Positions 57,005 to 64,000 of a stretch of 64,000 nt of DNA are shown piece by piece. Below the pieces are notes generated by a model. That model did no database searches and was not told the origin of the DNA. It worked only from the letters and a program-made list of their open reading frames with translations. The position numbers and the translations under genes were made by a program. The DNA is from Limisphaerales bacterium (GTDB lineage: Bacteria > Verrucomicrobiota > Verrucomicrobiia > Limisphaerales > UBA1096), in contig SHAK01000008.1 of NCBI GenBank assembly GCA_004213515.1, positions 18,789-82,788 of the forward strand. The letters run 5' to 3'. How positions within the stretch are numbered: position 1 is the stretch's first letter; every line of letters begins with the position of its first letter.

Positions 57005-57442
57005 ATGAGACGTTTGATCTGTCCCTGTACTGTGCCGTTACCTCCGTTTCAACGTCAAAAAAGAAAAAGATCTCGCCGCTTAGGTCCAAAAGATCAGGCG
57101 TTAAGGGATTGGCGTGGTATTGATTTGCGCCCTATTGAAAAGGCTCATAAGGATCAGGCTGTTAGCGCGTGTTCAGTTGTTAAAAATGTTCTAAATACTC
57201 TCAAGCTTGATCGTCGTAGAGCTGAGACTGAGGTGATAAAAGTTTGGAATCAAATGATTGATCCAGCAGTTACTGAGCATGCTCAGCCAGCTGGAATACG
57301 CAAAGGTACCCTTTTTGTTTCAGTCGATTCAAGTGTGTGGCTGGACGAAATCGTTCGTTATCGTCGGCATGAAATTCTTAAACGAATGCAATTGGCTATG
57401 AGTCGCGATATGATACAAAAAATATCATTTCGGATTGGTTAG
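57005..57442 (+). CDS. DciA-like protein (DUF721)
   Basis: The 145-residue protein has a basic N-terminus ('RQKRKRSRRLG') and a C-terminal DUF721 domain: 'IEKAHKDQAVSACSVVKNVLNTLKLD', 'VIKVWNQMIDPAVTEHAQPAG', 'KGTLFVSVDSSVWLDEI'. Proteins of this family, exemplified by DciA, load or assist the replicative helicase DnaB in bacteria that lack DnaC/DnaI. I start at ATG 57005; an earlier in-frame TTG at 56990 adds five residues. The last four bases (TTAG) are shared with the stop of the opposing cobA-hemD gene. No replication genes are adjacent, so the role is inferred only from the family. Confidence 0.75.
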   Translation: MRRLICPCTVPLPPFQRQKRKRSRRLGPKDQALRDWRGIDLRPIEKAHKDQAVSACSVVKNVLNTLKLDRRRAETEVIKVWNQMIDPAVTEHAQPAGIRKGTLFVSVDSSVWLDEIVRYRRHEILKRMQLAMSRDMIQKISFRIG

Positions 57443-58962
57443 CTTTTGTATTTTAATAATGCTTTGGATAGGCCAGTAATGGTATGCTGTTTTGCCTCAA
57501 CTGTTGGGGGAAGATCTAGGTCACAAAGTGCTTTAGTGGTTTCTGGCCCTATTGATGCGAGTTTTATTTCTGGGTTTTTCTCACATATTTTGGCTAACCC
57601 AAGTCTAGCGTCAAAATTCTTTACTGCTGAGCTGCTGGCAAACGTAATCCAATCGGCTCCTTCTTCTTTTAATGCTTCAACTGCTCCGTTCCGGTCTTCC
57701 GTTTCAGGGACAGTTTTATAAAATGGTATGTCATCTACTATCGCTCCCTGGTCTTCTAGGAGTTTTGGTAATTCAGAGTTTGATTCTTCAGCGCGTGCAA
57801 GAAGAACAGAAACGTTTTCAAAGTTTTGGTATTTCAATAATGCTTTGGCAGTAGCTTCGGCAGTGTAAATCTCTGGCATTAGATCTATAGCTAAGTTGAG
57901 CTTTTCCAATTTTTTTGCAGTGGCTGGGCCTACCGCTGCAAAGCGGATATTGCCGAGGTCGCGAATGTCCCTATATGCTTTAAAAAAGTAATCAAAGAAA
58001 TGGGTTACTCCATTTGGGCTAGTGAAGATAATCCATTCATAACTGCCTATGCCAGTAATCGATTGAATAACAGGATCGTTATTACTTGGCGGAACGATTT
58101 TTATGGTTGGAATCTCAAGTACATCTGCTCCAAAATCTTTTAAAGTATGAGAAAGTTTACTAGCTTGTTTCCGTGTGCGAGTTACAATAATGCGTTGACC
58201 GAAAAGCGGGCGTTTTTCAAACCAATTTAATGATTTTCTGTGTTTACAGACGTTGCCAATAATAGTAACTGCGGGAGCTTTAAATTTAGTTTTTGTAACT
58301 ATATCAGCTATTGTTCCAAGTGTGCCTGAGATAGTTTTTTGCCGCCCAGTAGTTCCCCAGCGCACCATCGACACCTGAGTGTCCTTAGCAAGCCCGTTTT
58401 CTATTAGGGCATCTGCAATTTTCCCTATTCTTTCGACCCCCATGAGGACTACTTTTGTGCCTGGCTCTTGGGCAAGGCGAGCCCAGTCTAATGCAGTTTT
58501 CTTTTTTTCTGGATCTTCGTGTCCTGTGATTACGGTGAAACTTGAGCAATTATCTCGATGAGTTAATGGAATCCCCGCGTAATTGGGAGCAGCTACAATT
58601 GATGAGATTCCTGGTACAACCTCAAATTCAACTTTTTCTTGATTTAATTCTATAGCCTCTTCACCCCCTCTTCCAAATATGTATGGGTCTCCTCCTTTTA
58701 GTCTGACGACTTTTTTTCCTTCTTTAGATTTTTTAACCAGTAATTGATTTAAGTCGTCCTGAGGGATGGCGTGATTGTTTGATCTTTTACCGCCATAAAT
58801 AATTTCCGCAGATTCTGGTGCCAGAGTTAGTAATTCCCGATTTACTAATGCGTCATAGACTACTACATCTGCTTGGCGCAATAGTTCTGCTCCGCGAAGT
58901 GTAATTAGTCCTGCATCCCCAGGACCAGCGCCTATAAGATAAACTTTACCTTTCAAACTCAT
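57439..58962 (-). CDS. cobA-hemD: Fused uroporphyrinogen-III C-methyltransferase and uroporphyrinogen-III synthase
   Basis: A 507-residue bifunctional tetrapyrrole enzyme. Residues 1-245 form SUMT (CobA), with 'YLIGAGPGDAGLITLRGAELL', 'RLKGGDPYIFGRGGEE', 'VVPGISSIVAAPNYAGIPLTHR' and 'VLMGVERIG'; it methylates uroporphyrinogen III toward precorrin-2 (sirohaem, cobalamin). From about residue 254 a HemD domain follows ('GQRIIVTRTRKQASKL', 'WIIFTSPNGVTHFFDYF', 'FAAVGPATAKKLEK', 'WITFASSSAVKNF'), which makes uroporphyrinogen III. The fusion thus makes and consumes the same intermediate at the haem/sirohaem branch point. It is the last gene of the leftward pyrR set, 49 bases after the lipid kinase gene. 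Confidence 0.94.
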   Translation of the reverse strand: MSLKGKVYLIGAGPGDAGLITLRGAELLRQADVVVYDALVNRELLTLAPESAEIIYGGKRSNNHAIPQDDLNQLLVKKSKEGKKVVRLKGGDPYIFGRGGEEAIELNQEKVEFEVVPGISSIVAAPNYAGIPLTHRDNCSSFTVITGHEDPEKKKTALDWARLAQEPGTKVVLMGVERIGKIADALIENGLAKDTQVSMVRWGTTGRQKTISGTLGTIADIVTKTKFKAPAVTIIGNVCKHRKSLNWFEKRPLFGQRIIVTRTRKQASKLSHTLKDFGADVLEIPTIKIVPPSNNDPVIQSITGIGSYEWIIFTSPNGVTHFFDYFFKAYRDIRDLGNIRFAAVGPATAKKLEKLNLAIDLMPEIYTAEATAKALLKYQNFENVSVLLARAEESNSELPKLLEDQGAIVDDIPFYKTVPETEDRNGAVEALKEEGADWITFASSSAVKNFDARLGLAKICEKNPEIKLASIGPETTKALCDLDLPPTVEAKQHTITGLSKALLKYKS

Positions 58963-59011
58963 CTGGAATTAGCGTTGGTGATTATTGGGCAAGCGGCAAG
59001 AAATCATTTTA

Positions 59012-59932
59012 TCAGGATCGCCCTTTATTTGTTTTTGGTGCAAGGACATTTAGGCTTCTAGGTAAGACCTTAATTTCAAGGGGCAAAGTGCCCATATAGT
59101 CTCCATCTGCCTGAACACGCGTGCCTGCCGGACCTGATATTTTTAATCTAGAAACACGATGGTAAATTACTCCAGGCCAGCGATTGAGACGGCCGCGTAG
59201 CATTGCCAAGGCAGCATGTGCTATATTTCTATTAGTTACTTTTGGAAGAATACAGAGATCAAGATTGCCATCATTAACTTTTGCATTAGGGAACAATGTA
59301 AAGGGGCCCCCATACATTTTGCCATTGCCTACGCACATCCATTCGCCTTCAGAGCTGCCACCGTCCCATTTTGCTATGAGTTTAGGAGGTTTTGCGCGTA
59401 ATGCGGATAGTGTGGAGATAAAGTAGGCTAGAGCTCCCAATTTGCGTTTAAGCGGAATGCTTACACCTCCTACGGCATCTCCATCTAAGCCTGCTCCAAT
59501 CATTTGGATAAAGACTTTTTCTATTAAGCCTGAGTCTGTTTGAAGCTTGACTAGAGGAAGGTCTACTTTGCGGGAGTGTCCAAGCAACACGGTGTTCCAG
59601 GCGTTTTTTATTGAAAGTGGGATTCCTAGTTCCCTCGCAAAAACATTCATAGTTCCCAATGGAAGTATTCCGAGAGATACCCGTTCAAGTACTTGCTTTT
59701 TTCTCTCAATTCCGTTGACAACTTCATTAATGGTGCCGTCACCCCCTGAAGCGACTATTGTTCGGAACCCGTCCTTAATAGCTTGAGCCGCTAAGCCGCT
59801 CCCACTACCCGGCGCTGTGGTTTCAATTAGCGTTACATAATTAGGTAGCTGATCGAGCCATTGACGAAATTTGACCGCTTTGTTGCCACGAGCTGTTGGA
59901 TTAAAAATCAACGCGATATCTTGCTGACTCAT
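59012..59932 (-). CDS. Diacylglycerol/lipid kinase family protein
   Basis: The 306-residue protein has the DAGK catalytic fold: 'LIFNPTARGNKAVKF', then 'ASGGDGTINEVVNGI' with the GGDGT nucleotide-binding motif, 'LGILPLGTMNVFARELGI', and the C-terminal sandwich ending in 'ADGDYMGTLPLEIKVLPRSL'. Members (DgkB/YegS/BmrU type) phosphorylate diacylglycerol or related lipids, recycling diacylglycerol from envelope synthesis. The specific lipid is uncertain. It starts 13 bases after the pyrB stop and precedes cobA-hemD, so it is likely co-transcribed with pyrimidine genes despite the unrelated role. No transmembrane segment is seen; it is probably membrane-associated on the cytoplasmic side. Confidence 0.88.
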   Translation of the reverse strand: MSQQDIALIFNPTARGNKAVKFRQWLDQLPNYVTLIETTAPGSGSGLAAQAIKDGFRTIVASGGDGTINEVVNGIERKKQVLERVSLGILPLGTMNVFARELGIPLSIKNAWNTVLLGHSRKVDLPLVKLQTDSGLIEKVFIQMIGAGLDGDAVGGVSIPLKRKLGALAYFISTLSALRAKPPKLIAKWDGGSSEGEWMCVGNGKMYGGPFTLFPNAKVNDGNLDLCILPKVTNRNIAHAALAMLRGRLNRWPGVIYHRVSRLKISGPAGTRVQADGDYMGTLPLEIKVLPRSLNVLAPKTNKGRS

Positions 59933-59945
59933 AATATAATAATGA

Positions 59946-60887
59946 TTAGTTGGTCGGCTTTGGAAGTGTACTGCCTCCTGTGACTAAGAACATAACGGCC
60001 ATTCGAATAGCAAGTCCGTTGGTTACTTGATCGAGAATAGTTGATCTAGGATGGTCTGCGATTTCACTGTCAATTTCTACTCCGCGATTGATTGGTCCAG
60101 GATGCATTACTATTGCATCCTTCTTCAATCGATTAAAACGCTCTGTTGTTAGTCCAAAGAGAGAGCGATATTCTCCAATACTTGGGAATGCGCTTAGCCG
60201 CTGTCTTTCATGTTGAATACGCAGTAGGTCTACTACATCTGCATTGGCGAGAGCTTCATCTATGTTATGTGTTACCTTGCATCCCATTTGTTCAAAGATC
60301 CTTGGTACAAGAGTTGGAGGTCCGCAAAGAGTGACTTTAGCACCCAATTTGGTGAGTGCCCAGATGTTAGATCTGGCAACACGGCTATAAAGAATATCTC
60401 CAAGTATAGTGACATTAAGCCCTCTTATTTCTCCCTTTTTTTCGACTATAGTAAAAGTATCAAGCAAAGCCTGTGTCGGATGCTCATGTGCTCCGTCGCC
60501 AGCATTTATCACGCTGCAATCTACTACCCGAGAAAGCAGATGAGGAGCTCCTTCGGCACTATGTCGAATCACTATGATATCTGCGCTTAGGGCTTCTAGT
60601 GTTTTGCCTGTATCACGAAGTGTTTCTCCCTTACGAAGAGAAGATGACTCAGCTGTAAAATTTATTACATCAGCGTTGAGTCGCATAGCAGCCAGTTCAA
60701 AGCTGATGCGGGTCCGCGTGGATGGCTCTACGAAAAGATTTACAACTGTGCGGCCGCTGAGCGCTGGAACTTTTTTTATAGTTCGCTCTCCGACTGCCTT
60801 GAAGGCGCGAGCCGTATCTAGGATTGTTAATATTTCCTCTGCTTTAAGAGACTCTATATCGAGAAGATGTTTCCTGCTCCAATTCAT
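59946..60887 (-). CDS. pyrB: Aspartate carbamoyltransferase catalytic chain
   Basis: PyrB condenses carbamoyl phosphate and aspartate, the committed step of pyrimidine biosynthesis. The carbamoyl-phosphate site '[16 protein letters not shown]' (Ser56-Thr-Arg58-Thr-Arg), '[12 protein letters not shown]', '[18 protein letters not shown]' and '[16 protein letters not shown]' are all present. At 313 residues it has the length of the single-polypeptide catalytic chain; no pyrI is encoded beside it. Four bases overlap the pyrR stop. Because pyrR precedes it and an attenuator-like structure precedes pyrR, its expression is probably repressed by pyrimidines. Confidence 0.96.
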   Translation of the reverse strand: MNWSRKHLLDIESLKAEEILTILDTARAFKAVGERTIKKVPALSGRTVVNLFVEPSTRTRISFELAAMRLNADVINFTAESSSLRKGETLRDTGKTLEALSADIIVIRHSAEGAPHLLSRVVDCSVINAGDGAHEHPTQALLDTFTIVEKKGEIRGLNVTILGDILYSRVARSNIWALTKLGAKVTLCGPPTLVPRIFEQMGCKVTHNIDEALANADVVDLLRIQHERQRLSAFPSIGEYRSLFGLTTERFNRLKKDAIVMHPGPINRGVEIDSEIADHPRSTILDQVTNGLAIRMAVMFLVTGGSTLPKPTN

Positions 60888-61429
60888 TCTTCTGTATTAA
60901 GGGGGATTAATGAAACTGTATCATGTCCACCAGTTTCAGTTAGTGAAACCTCAATTCTTTCATTTTGACTAGTAGGAATATTCTTTCCAATAAAGTCTGG
61001 CTTAATTGGTAGCTCCCGATGACCTCGATCAATAAGGACAGCAAGCTGAATACATTTAGGACGACCTAAATGATGTGTAGCATCAAGAGCTGCCCGAACG
61101 GTGCGACCATTAAAGAGCACATCATCAACCAGTATAATAGTTTTCCCTTCGACATCGAATGGTACTTCGGTCGGCTGAACAGTGACTACTCCCCGTTGAG
61201 CAATATCATCTCGGTGCATGCTTACATCGATTACCCCATAAGGAATAAGTTCTCCACATATTTCAGATAGAATGCCAGATAAACGCTTAGCTAAATGAAT
61301 TCCACCTCTTTGAATACCAATCAATCCGACCTTAATGGGATCAATGTTTCTCTCTGCTATCTCATGAGCGATTCTAGTCAAAGCTCGTTGGACTGCATTA
61401 GCATCCAGTAATGTTTTATTTTCAGCCAT
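60884..61429 (-). CDS. pyrR: PyrR bifunctional pyr operon regulator / uracil phosphoribosyltransferase
   Basis: PyrR binds pyr mRNA in the presence of UMP and promotes termination; it also makes UMP from uracil. The 181-residue protein has '[13 protein letters not shown]', '[17 protein letters not shown]' and the PRPP loop '[20 protein letters not shown]', all typical. I start at ATG 61429, giving the usual length. An in-frame ATG at 61447 sits directly against the T-run of the upstream terminator and is less likely. The leader carries an intrinsic terminator and a hairpin with the PyrR-type hexaloop. It overlaps pyrB by 4 bases. Confidence 0.93.
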   Translation of the reverse strand: MAENKTLLDANAVQRALTRIAHEIAERNIDPIKVGLIGIQRGGIHLAKRLSGILSEICGELIPYGVIDVSMHRDDIAQRGVVTVQPTEVPFDVEGKTIILVDDVLFNGRTVRAALDATHHLGRPKCIQLAVLIDRGHRELPIKPDFIGKNIPTSQNERIEVSLTETGGHDTVSLIPLNTEE

Positions 61430-61447
61430 TGATTTTGAAATAGGCAT

Positions 61448-61481
61448 AAAAAAACGAACCAGCACCAAATTTACTGGTTCG
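61448..61481 (-). terminator. Intrinsic terminator directly ahead of pyrR (probable attenuator)
   Basis: On the minus strand CGAACCAG pairs with CTGGTTCG (plus-strand 61474-61481 and 61455-61462) across an 11-base loop and is followed by seven T (61448-61454). It lies between the small upstream gene and pyrR, 18 bases from the pyrR start. That placement suits pyr attenuation, although it could also simply end the small gene's transcript. Confidence 0.8.
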
Positions 61482-61515
61482 AAAAATAGAATTTTTTAAA
61501 GTTTTCAAATTCATG

Positions 61516-61549
61516 TCCCTTTTCGATTTCTCGGAATCGCTTTAAAGGA
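61516..61549 (-). promoter_or_regulatory. Candidate PyrR-binding (anti-antiterminator) hairpin
   Basis: On the minus strand an upper stem CGAUU/AAUCG closes a hexaloop CCGAGA. This fits the CNGNGA loop consensus of PyrR-binding RNA. Below it is a purine internal bulge (AAAG opposite AA) and a lower stem UCCUUU/AAGGGA with one G-U pair. It lies about 35 bases before the pyrR terminator. The flanking stem bases differ from the classical ARUC/GGYU, and the competing antiterminator is not obvious. Confidence 0.5.
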
Positions 61550-61565
61550 AACAGGCTGCATACCT

Positions 61566-61769
61566 TTATGCGCCTTTATCTTTGCGCCATTTTTTTCGGT
61601 GATTAGTCACCCAATCTAATAACGCGCGCTCAAAACCAATATCGCGGCCTTCCTTTTCTGATTCAAGCCATTTATGTCGGAGAATTTGACCCCTTTCTTC
61701 AAGGAATTCCTGATAAAGTTGTGAATTATCAATTTGAATGTCTGATTTTAGCTTATTTTCGTCATCCAT
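61566..61769 (-). CDS. Small conserved hypothetical protein upstream of pyrR
   Basis: A 67-residue soluble protein that I cannot assign to a named family. It is rich in charged residues, with 'LYQEFLEERGQILRHKWLES' and 'GFERALLDWVTNHRKKWRK' as the ordered, helix-like parts. There is no signal peptide, cysteine or membrane segment. The composition and 'HKW.ESEK.G.DIGFERAL..W...H...W' pattern look like a conserved small protein, not a chance frame. It is read in the same direction as pyrR, whose leader hairpins begin about 17 bases after its stop, so it may be the first gene of the transcript or end at the attenuator. Confidence 0.6.
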   Translation of the reverse strand: MDDENKLKSDIQIDNSQLYQEFLEERGQILRHKWLESEKEGRDIGFERALLDWVTNHRKKWRKDKGA

Positions 61770-61887
61770 TAGGTCTAATTAATTTGGAAGTAAAAGAGTA
61801 AAATAGCGAGTAAATTCAAGCCTTCTAATGGTCGATTTTAACCAAAAGCATTGCCAGTATCTTTCCAAACTAGGATGCTGCTGATTT

Positions 61888-62916
61888 ATGCTTAATGGAA
61901 AGATCGACCTTCGAAGTGATACTATCACTCAGCCTGACAAAGGAATGCGTGAAGCTATGGCGAATGCTGTTGTTGGGGATGATGTGTTAGGTGACGATCC
62001 TGTTGTGCAAGATCTCGAGAGGCAGACTGCTGATCTATTAGGAAAAGAGGCTGCGGTATTTGTTCCTTCAGGCACCATGGCTAATCAGTTGGCTATTCGA
62101 GTAAATACTCGACCTGGTAATGCGATTCTGTTGGATGCAAATTCACATATATATTTTTATGAGGCAGGTGCACCTGCTGCTTTAGCTGGAGTTCAGTGCA
62201 AACTTCTTACAGGGGATAGGGGAATGTTTACAGCGGCTCAACTCGAAGCTGCTATTCCCCCTAGAGACATTCATTTTGCTCAACCAAGTCTAGTTTGTCT
62301 TGAAAACACTCACAATCGTGGAGGCGGAACTATTTGGCCAATGGATCAACTTAAGTCTGTGGCTGAAGCTGCTCGTAAGCATAATCTCTTATTACATTTA
62401 GATGGAGCCAGACTTTGGAATGCTTCTGTTGCAAGTGGAATCAGAGAAGCTGACTACGCGTCGATTTTTGATACAGTTAGTGTATGCTTTTCCAAAGGGC
62501 TTGGAGCCCCCGTTGGATCCTTATTAGCTGGATCTTTTTTAGCGATTGAAAAAGCACGTTTTTATCGTAAGCAACAAGGGGGTGCTATGCGTCAAGTTGG
62601 CATTCTTGCTGAAGCCGCAAAATATGCCTTAAAGCATAATCGAAATCGTTTAAGTGAAGACCATAAAAATTGTCAAATTTTGGCAAAAGGGTTGTCCAAA
62701 CTTCCTGGAATTGAAGTTGATAAGGCAGGGCCAGAGACTAATATGTTATTTATTAACACTGGAAATCATGATGCAGCTGATCTGGTTAAACGGTTTGAAG
62801 GTTTAGGTGTGCGATTACTACAAACTGGCCAAAATACGCTACGTGTTGTTACGAATCTCACAGTTAAAAGAGAGGAAATAAACGAAGTTTTGAGTGCGTT
62901 CGAACACCTTACGTGA
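61888..62916 (+). CDS. ltaE: Low-specificity L-threonine aldolase
   Basis: A fold-type I PLP enzyme that cleaves threonine or allo-threonine to glycine and acetaldehyde. The start 'IDLRSDTITQPDKGMREAM' and 'VGDDVLGDDPVVQDLE' are signature sequences. 'AVFVPSGTMANQLAIRVNT' binds the cofactor phosphate, 'HLDGARLWNASVASG' contains the Asp that contacts the pyridine ring, and the Schiff-base Lys203 lies in 'VCFSKGLGAPVGS'. The 342 residues match the family. The ATG at 61888 follows TTT with no ribosome-binding site. It is a single gene, divergent from the small gene upstream of pyrR. Confidence 0.95.
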   Translation: MLNGKIDLRSDTITQPDKGMREAMANAVVGDDVLGDDPVVQDLERQTADLLGKEAAVFVPSGTMANQLAIRVNTRPGNAILLDANSHIYFYEAGAPAALAGVQCKLLTGDRGMFTAAQLEAAIPPRDIHFAQPSLVCLENTHNRGGGTIWPMDQLKSVAEAARKHNLLLHLDGARLWNASVASGIREADYASIFDTVSVCFSKGLGAPVGSLLAGSFLAIEKARFYRKQQGGAMRQVGILAEAAKYALKHNRNRLSEDHKNCQILAKGLSKLPGIEVDKAGPETNMLFINTGNHDAADLVKRFEGLGVRLLQTGQNTLRVVTNLTVKREEINEVLSAFEHLT

Positions 62917-62984
62917 GTTTATTTAATTATAAAATTTGTTCGATAATTATGGTTGTAAAAAGTTTTCTAGGTTAAATTCTGACA

Positions 62985-62990
62985 TATAAT
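62985..62990 (+). promoter_or_regulatory. Candidate -10 element ahead of the small DNA-binding-like gene
   Basis: A perfect TATAAT hexamer lies 18 bases upstream of ATG 63008 in an AT-rich gap. The expected -35 position (about 62962) shows no good match, so this is either an activator-dependent promoter or chance. Transcription from here would give a leader of about 11 bases. Confidence 0.35.
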
Positions 62991-63007
62991 ATTTTTGTTT
63001 TTAAAAA

Positions 63008-63298
63008 ATGGGGCGACCAAAGGTAGAAAATAAAAAAGAAACAAAGTCATTTCGAGTTGATCCGCGCTTGTGGCAACTTGTTCAGTCTGAGGCGCAGTTA
63101 AATGGAAAGCGCCCCACTGACGTAATTAATGAAGCGCTTGCAAGACATCTTGGTGGAGTTATTAGAGGGAAAAATGATATAGATAATGATAAGCTAGTTC
63201 ATTTTTTAAATCGTTTGGATGGGGTTGCTAAGGAATTAGGTGATATGAAGGGAGCTGTAAACGATTATGAATCAAAGAGTAGAAAACGAACTTCGTAG
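63008..63298 (+). CDS. Small ribbon-helix-helix-like protein
   Basis: The 96-residue protein has a basic N-terminus ('GRPKVENKKETKSFRVDPRLWQLVQSEA', given here in part) followed by 'PTDVINEALARHLGG'. A beta-strand with 'KSFRVD' and two helices with 'TDVINEAL' are the layout of CopG/Arc/MetJ-type ribbon-helix-helix proteins or plasmid-type regulators. The remainder (about 55-96) is charged and could be a coiled coil. It probably binds DNA or controls its neighbour: the next gene begins 32 bases before its stop. The sequence is too short to name a family with certainty. Confidence 0.6.
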   Translation: MGRPKVENKKETKSFRVDPRLWQLVQSEAQLNGKRPTDVINEALARHLGGVIRGKNDIDNDKLVHFLNRLDGVAKELGDMKGAVNDYESKSRKRTS

Positions 63299-64000
63299 TA
63301 TACTAGATGATTTAGAGAAGGGCGGCTTACTTGAGAAAGATTTAATCGCTGACTGCCTCAAAAAAGATGGTATCCGGATTCCTCGATTAAGTAATAAGCA
63401 TTTATTCGCATTGATATGTTTGGTTTTTATTTTTTTAGGATATTTTGGGGTTTTTTATGCTGGCCTTCACTCTTCTGCGAAAGAGAACATTTTAATTAAA
63501 CGAGACGTCCCTGCGTCTGTGGGAAGGGATAATACCTTATACTTCCCTGCTCAAGTTGAAATCAAACGCGATAATCGATATGTCGAACGATGGCATTGGG
63601 ATTACGGTGATTATGGGAACCTCAATGGATTTATTCACCGATTTTATTGTGACACAAGTATAGAGCCGCTTACGGTTACTTGTTACAGGCAGGGTGAAAA
63701 ATTCAAAAGTTATAATCCAGCTATTAGGCCCTTGCCTCGCTCCTTAGCATTCATGTGGTCGGCAGATAAGACTATCGATATTGGGGTTTTGGATGACCAA
63801 AGTCTAAAGCATGGATTGTGGGTGAAATTTTCAGAGGATAAAGCAACCGAAGCTAAGTTATGGAATAATGGCCATCAAGTTGGCTTAACCAAGCTTAGTG
63901 ATTCCGGAAAATGGGAAACTCAAGTAAAGGTTAATGGATTTTATATGCCGCAAAATCCAATTACAGCTTGGCATGAAATCAATGATGGCCTCTATGATAT
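63267..64000 (+). CDS. Single-span membrane protein of unknown function, cut by the window end
   Basis: A frame opens at ATG 63267 and stays open to the end of the window (244 full codons, no stop). It overlaps the preceding gene by 32 bases in another frame. The first 45 residues are charged and cytoplasmic-like ('LRSILDDLEKGGLLEKDLIADCL'). One hydrophobic span follows ('LFALICLVFIFLGYFGVFYAG'), then a long region with Trp- and Tyr-rich strands ('ERWHWDYGDYGNLNGF') that looks like an extracytoplasmic beta domain. I recognise no family. A short N-terminal segment, a single anchor and an outer domain suggest a regulated envelope protein, perhaps an anti-sigma-like pair with the upstream small protein, but this is speculative. 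Confidence 0.6.
   Translation, partial: MNQRVENELRSILDDLEKGGLLEKDLIADCLKKDGIRIPRLSNKHLFALICLVFIFLGYFGVFYAGLHSSAKENILIKRDVPASVGRDNTLYFPAQVEIKRDNRYVERWHWDYGDYGNLNGFIHRFYCDTSIEPLTVTCYRQGEKFKSYNPAIRPLPRSLAFMWSADKTIDIGVLDDQSLKHGLWVKFSEDKATEAKLWNNGHQVGLTKLSDSGKWETQVKVNGFYMPQNPITAWHEINDGLYD

Overview
The window looks like chromosomal DNA from a member of the PVC superphylum, most likely a free-living Verrucomicrobiota bacterium with a moderate-to-low G+C genome. This rests on gene content. It has a DUF1501 protein and a Gfo/Idh/MocA oxidoreductase with Tat-type N-termini, a PVC-type propeller/HEAT/cytochrome c fusion, an ASPIC/FG-GAP protein, a lamin-tail/CotH protein and a DUF6807 protein. No 16S gene or other decisive phylogenetic marker is present. 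Most genes lack a clear Shine-Dalgarno sequence. I see no CRISPR array, insertion sequence, prophage or rRNA.

Left part (1-13.1 kb): the 3' end of an exbD-like gene overlaps a small TPR gene, followed by uppP. Then comes a long efflux operon with one lipoprotein adaptor and three RND permeases. The first permease carries an inserted DUF805-like membrane domain; the second and third are close paralogues. 13.1-22.7 kb: tRNA-Glu(CTC), a RelE-like toxin without a visible antitoxin, an HNH nuclease, leuC, dus, a divergent rfaE2/GH13 pair, an SdiA-regulated-type propeller, larE overlapping a Rieske gene, and purD. 22.8-32.6 kb: hom-thrC-trxB-hisB, a gene-free gap of about 400 bases, then gyrB-gyrA. 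The GyrA drug-contact positions are Ala and Pro.

32.6-43.4 kb: a secreted FG-GAP/ASPIC protein, a small methyltransferase, a secreted propeller, trpS, and a system II cytochrome c maturation operon read leftwards (unknown membrane-anchored protein, ResB, CcsA). One unrecognised domain of about 130 residues occurs twice in the membrane-anchored protein and once inside the periplasmic loop of ResB. I consider this the best candidate here for an undescribed functional unit. 43.5-56.9 kb is a block of exported proteins: a PVC haem-domain protein with a DUF3445 haem enzyme behind it, a GC-rich CotH gene that looks acquired, an esterase, Gfo/Idh/MocA, DUF1501, DUF6807 and DUF4399.

Right end (57-64 kb): a DciA-like gene converges on a leftward set: small gene, pyrR, pyrB, a lipid kinase, and a cobA-hemD fusion. 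A hairpin with a CNGNGA hexaloop and a strong intrinsic terminator precede pyrR, which fits PyrR-controlled attenuation. Rightward, an L-threonine aldolase gene is followed by a small DNA-binding-like protein that overlaps a single-span membrane protein cut by the window end.
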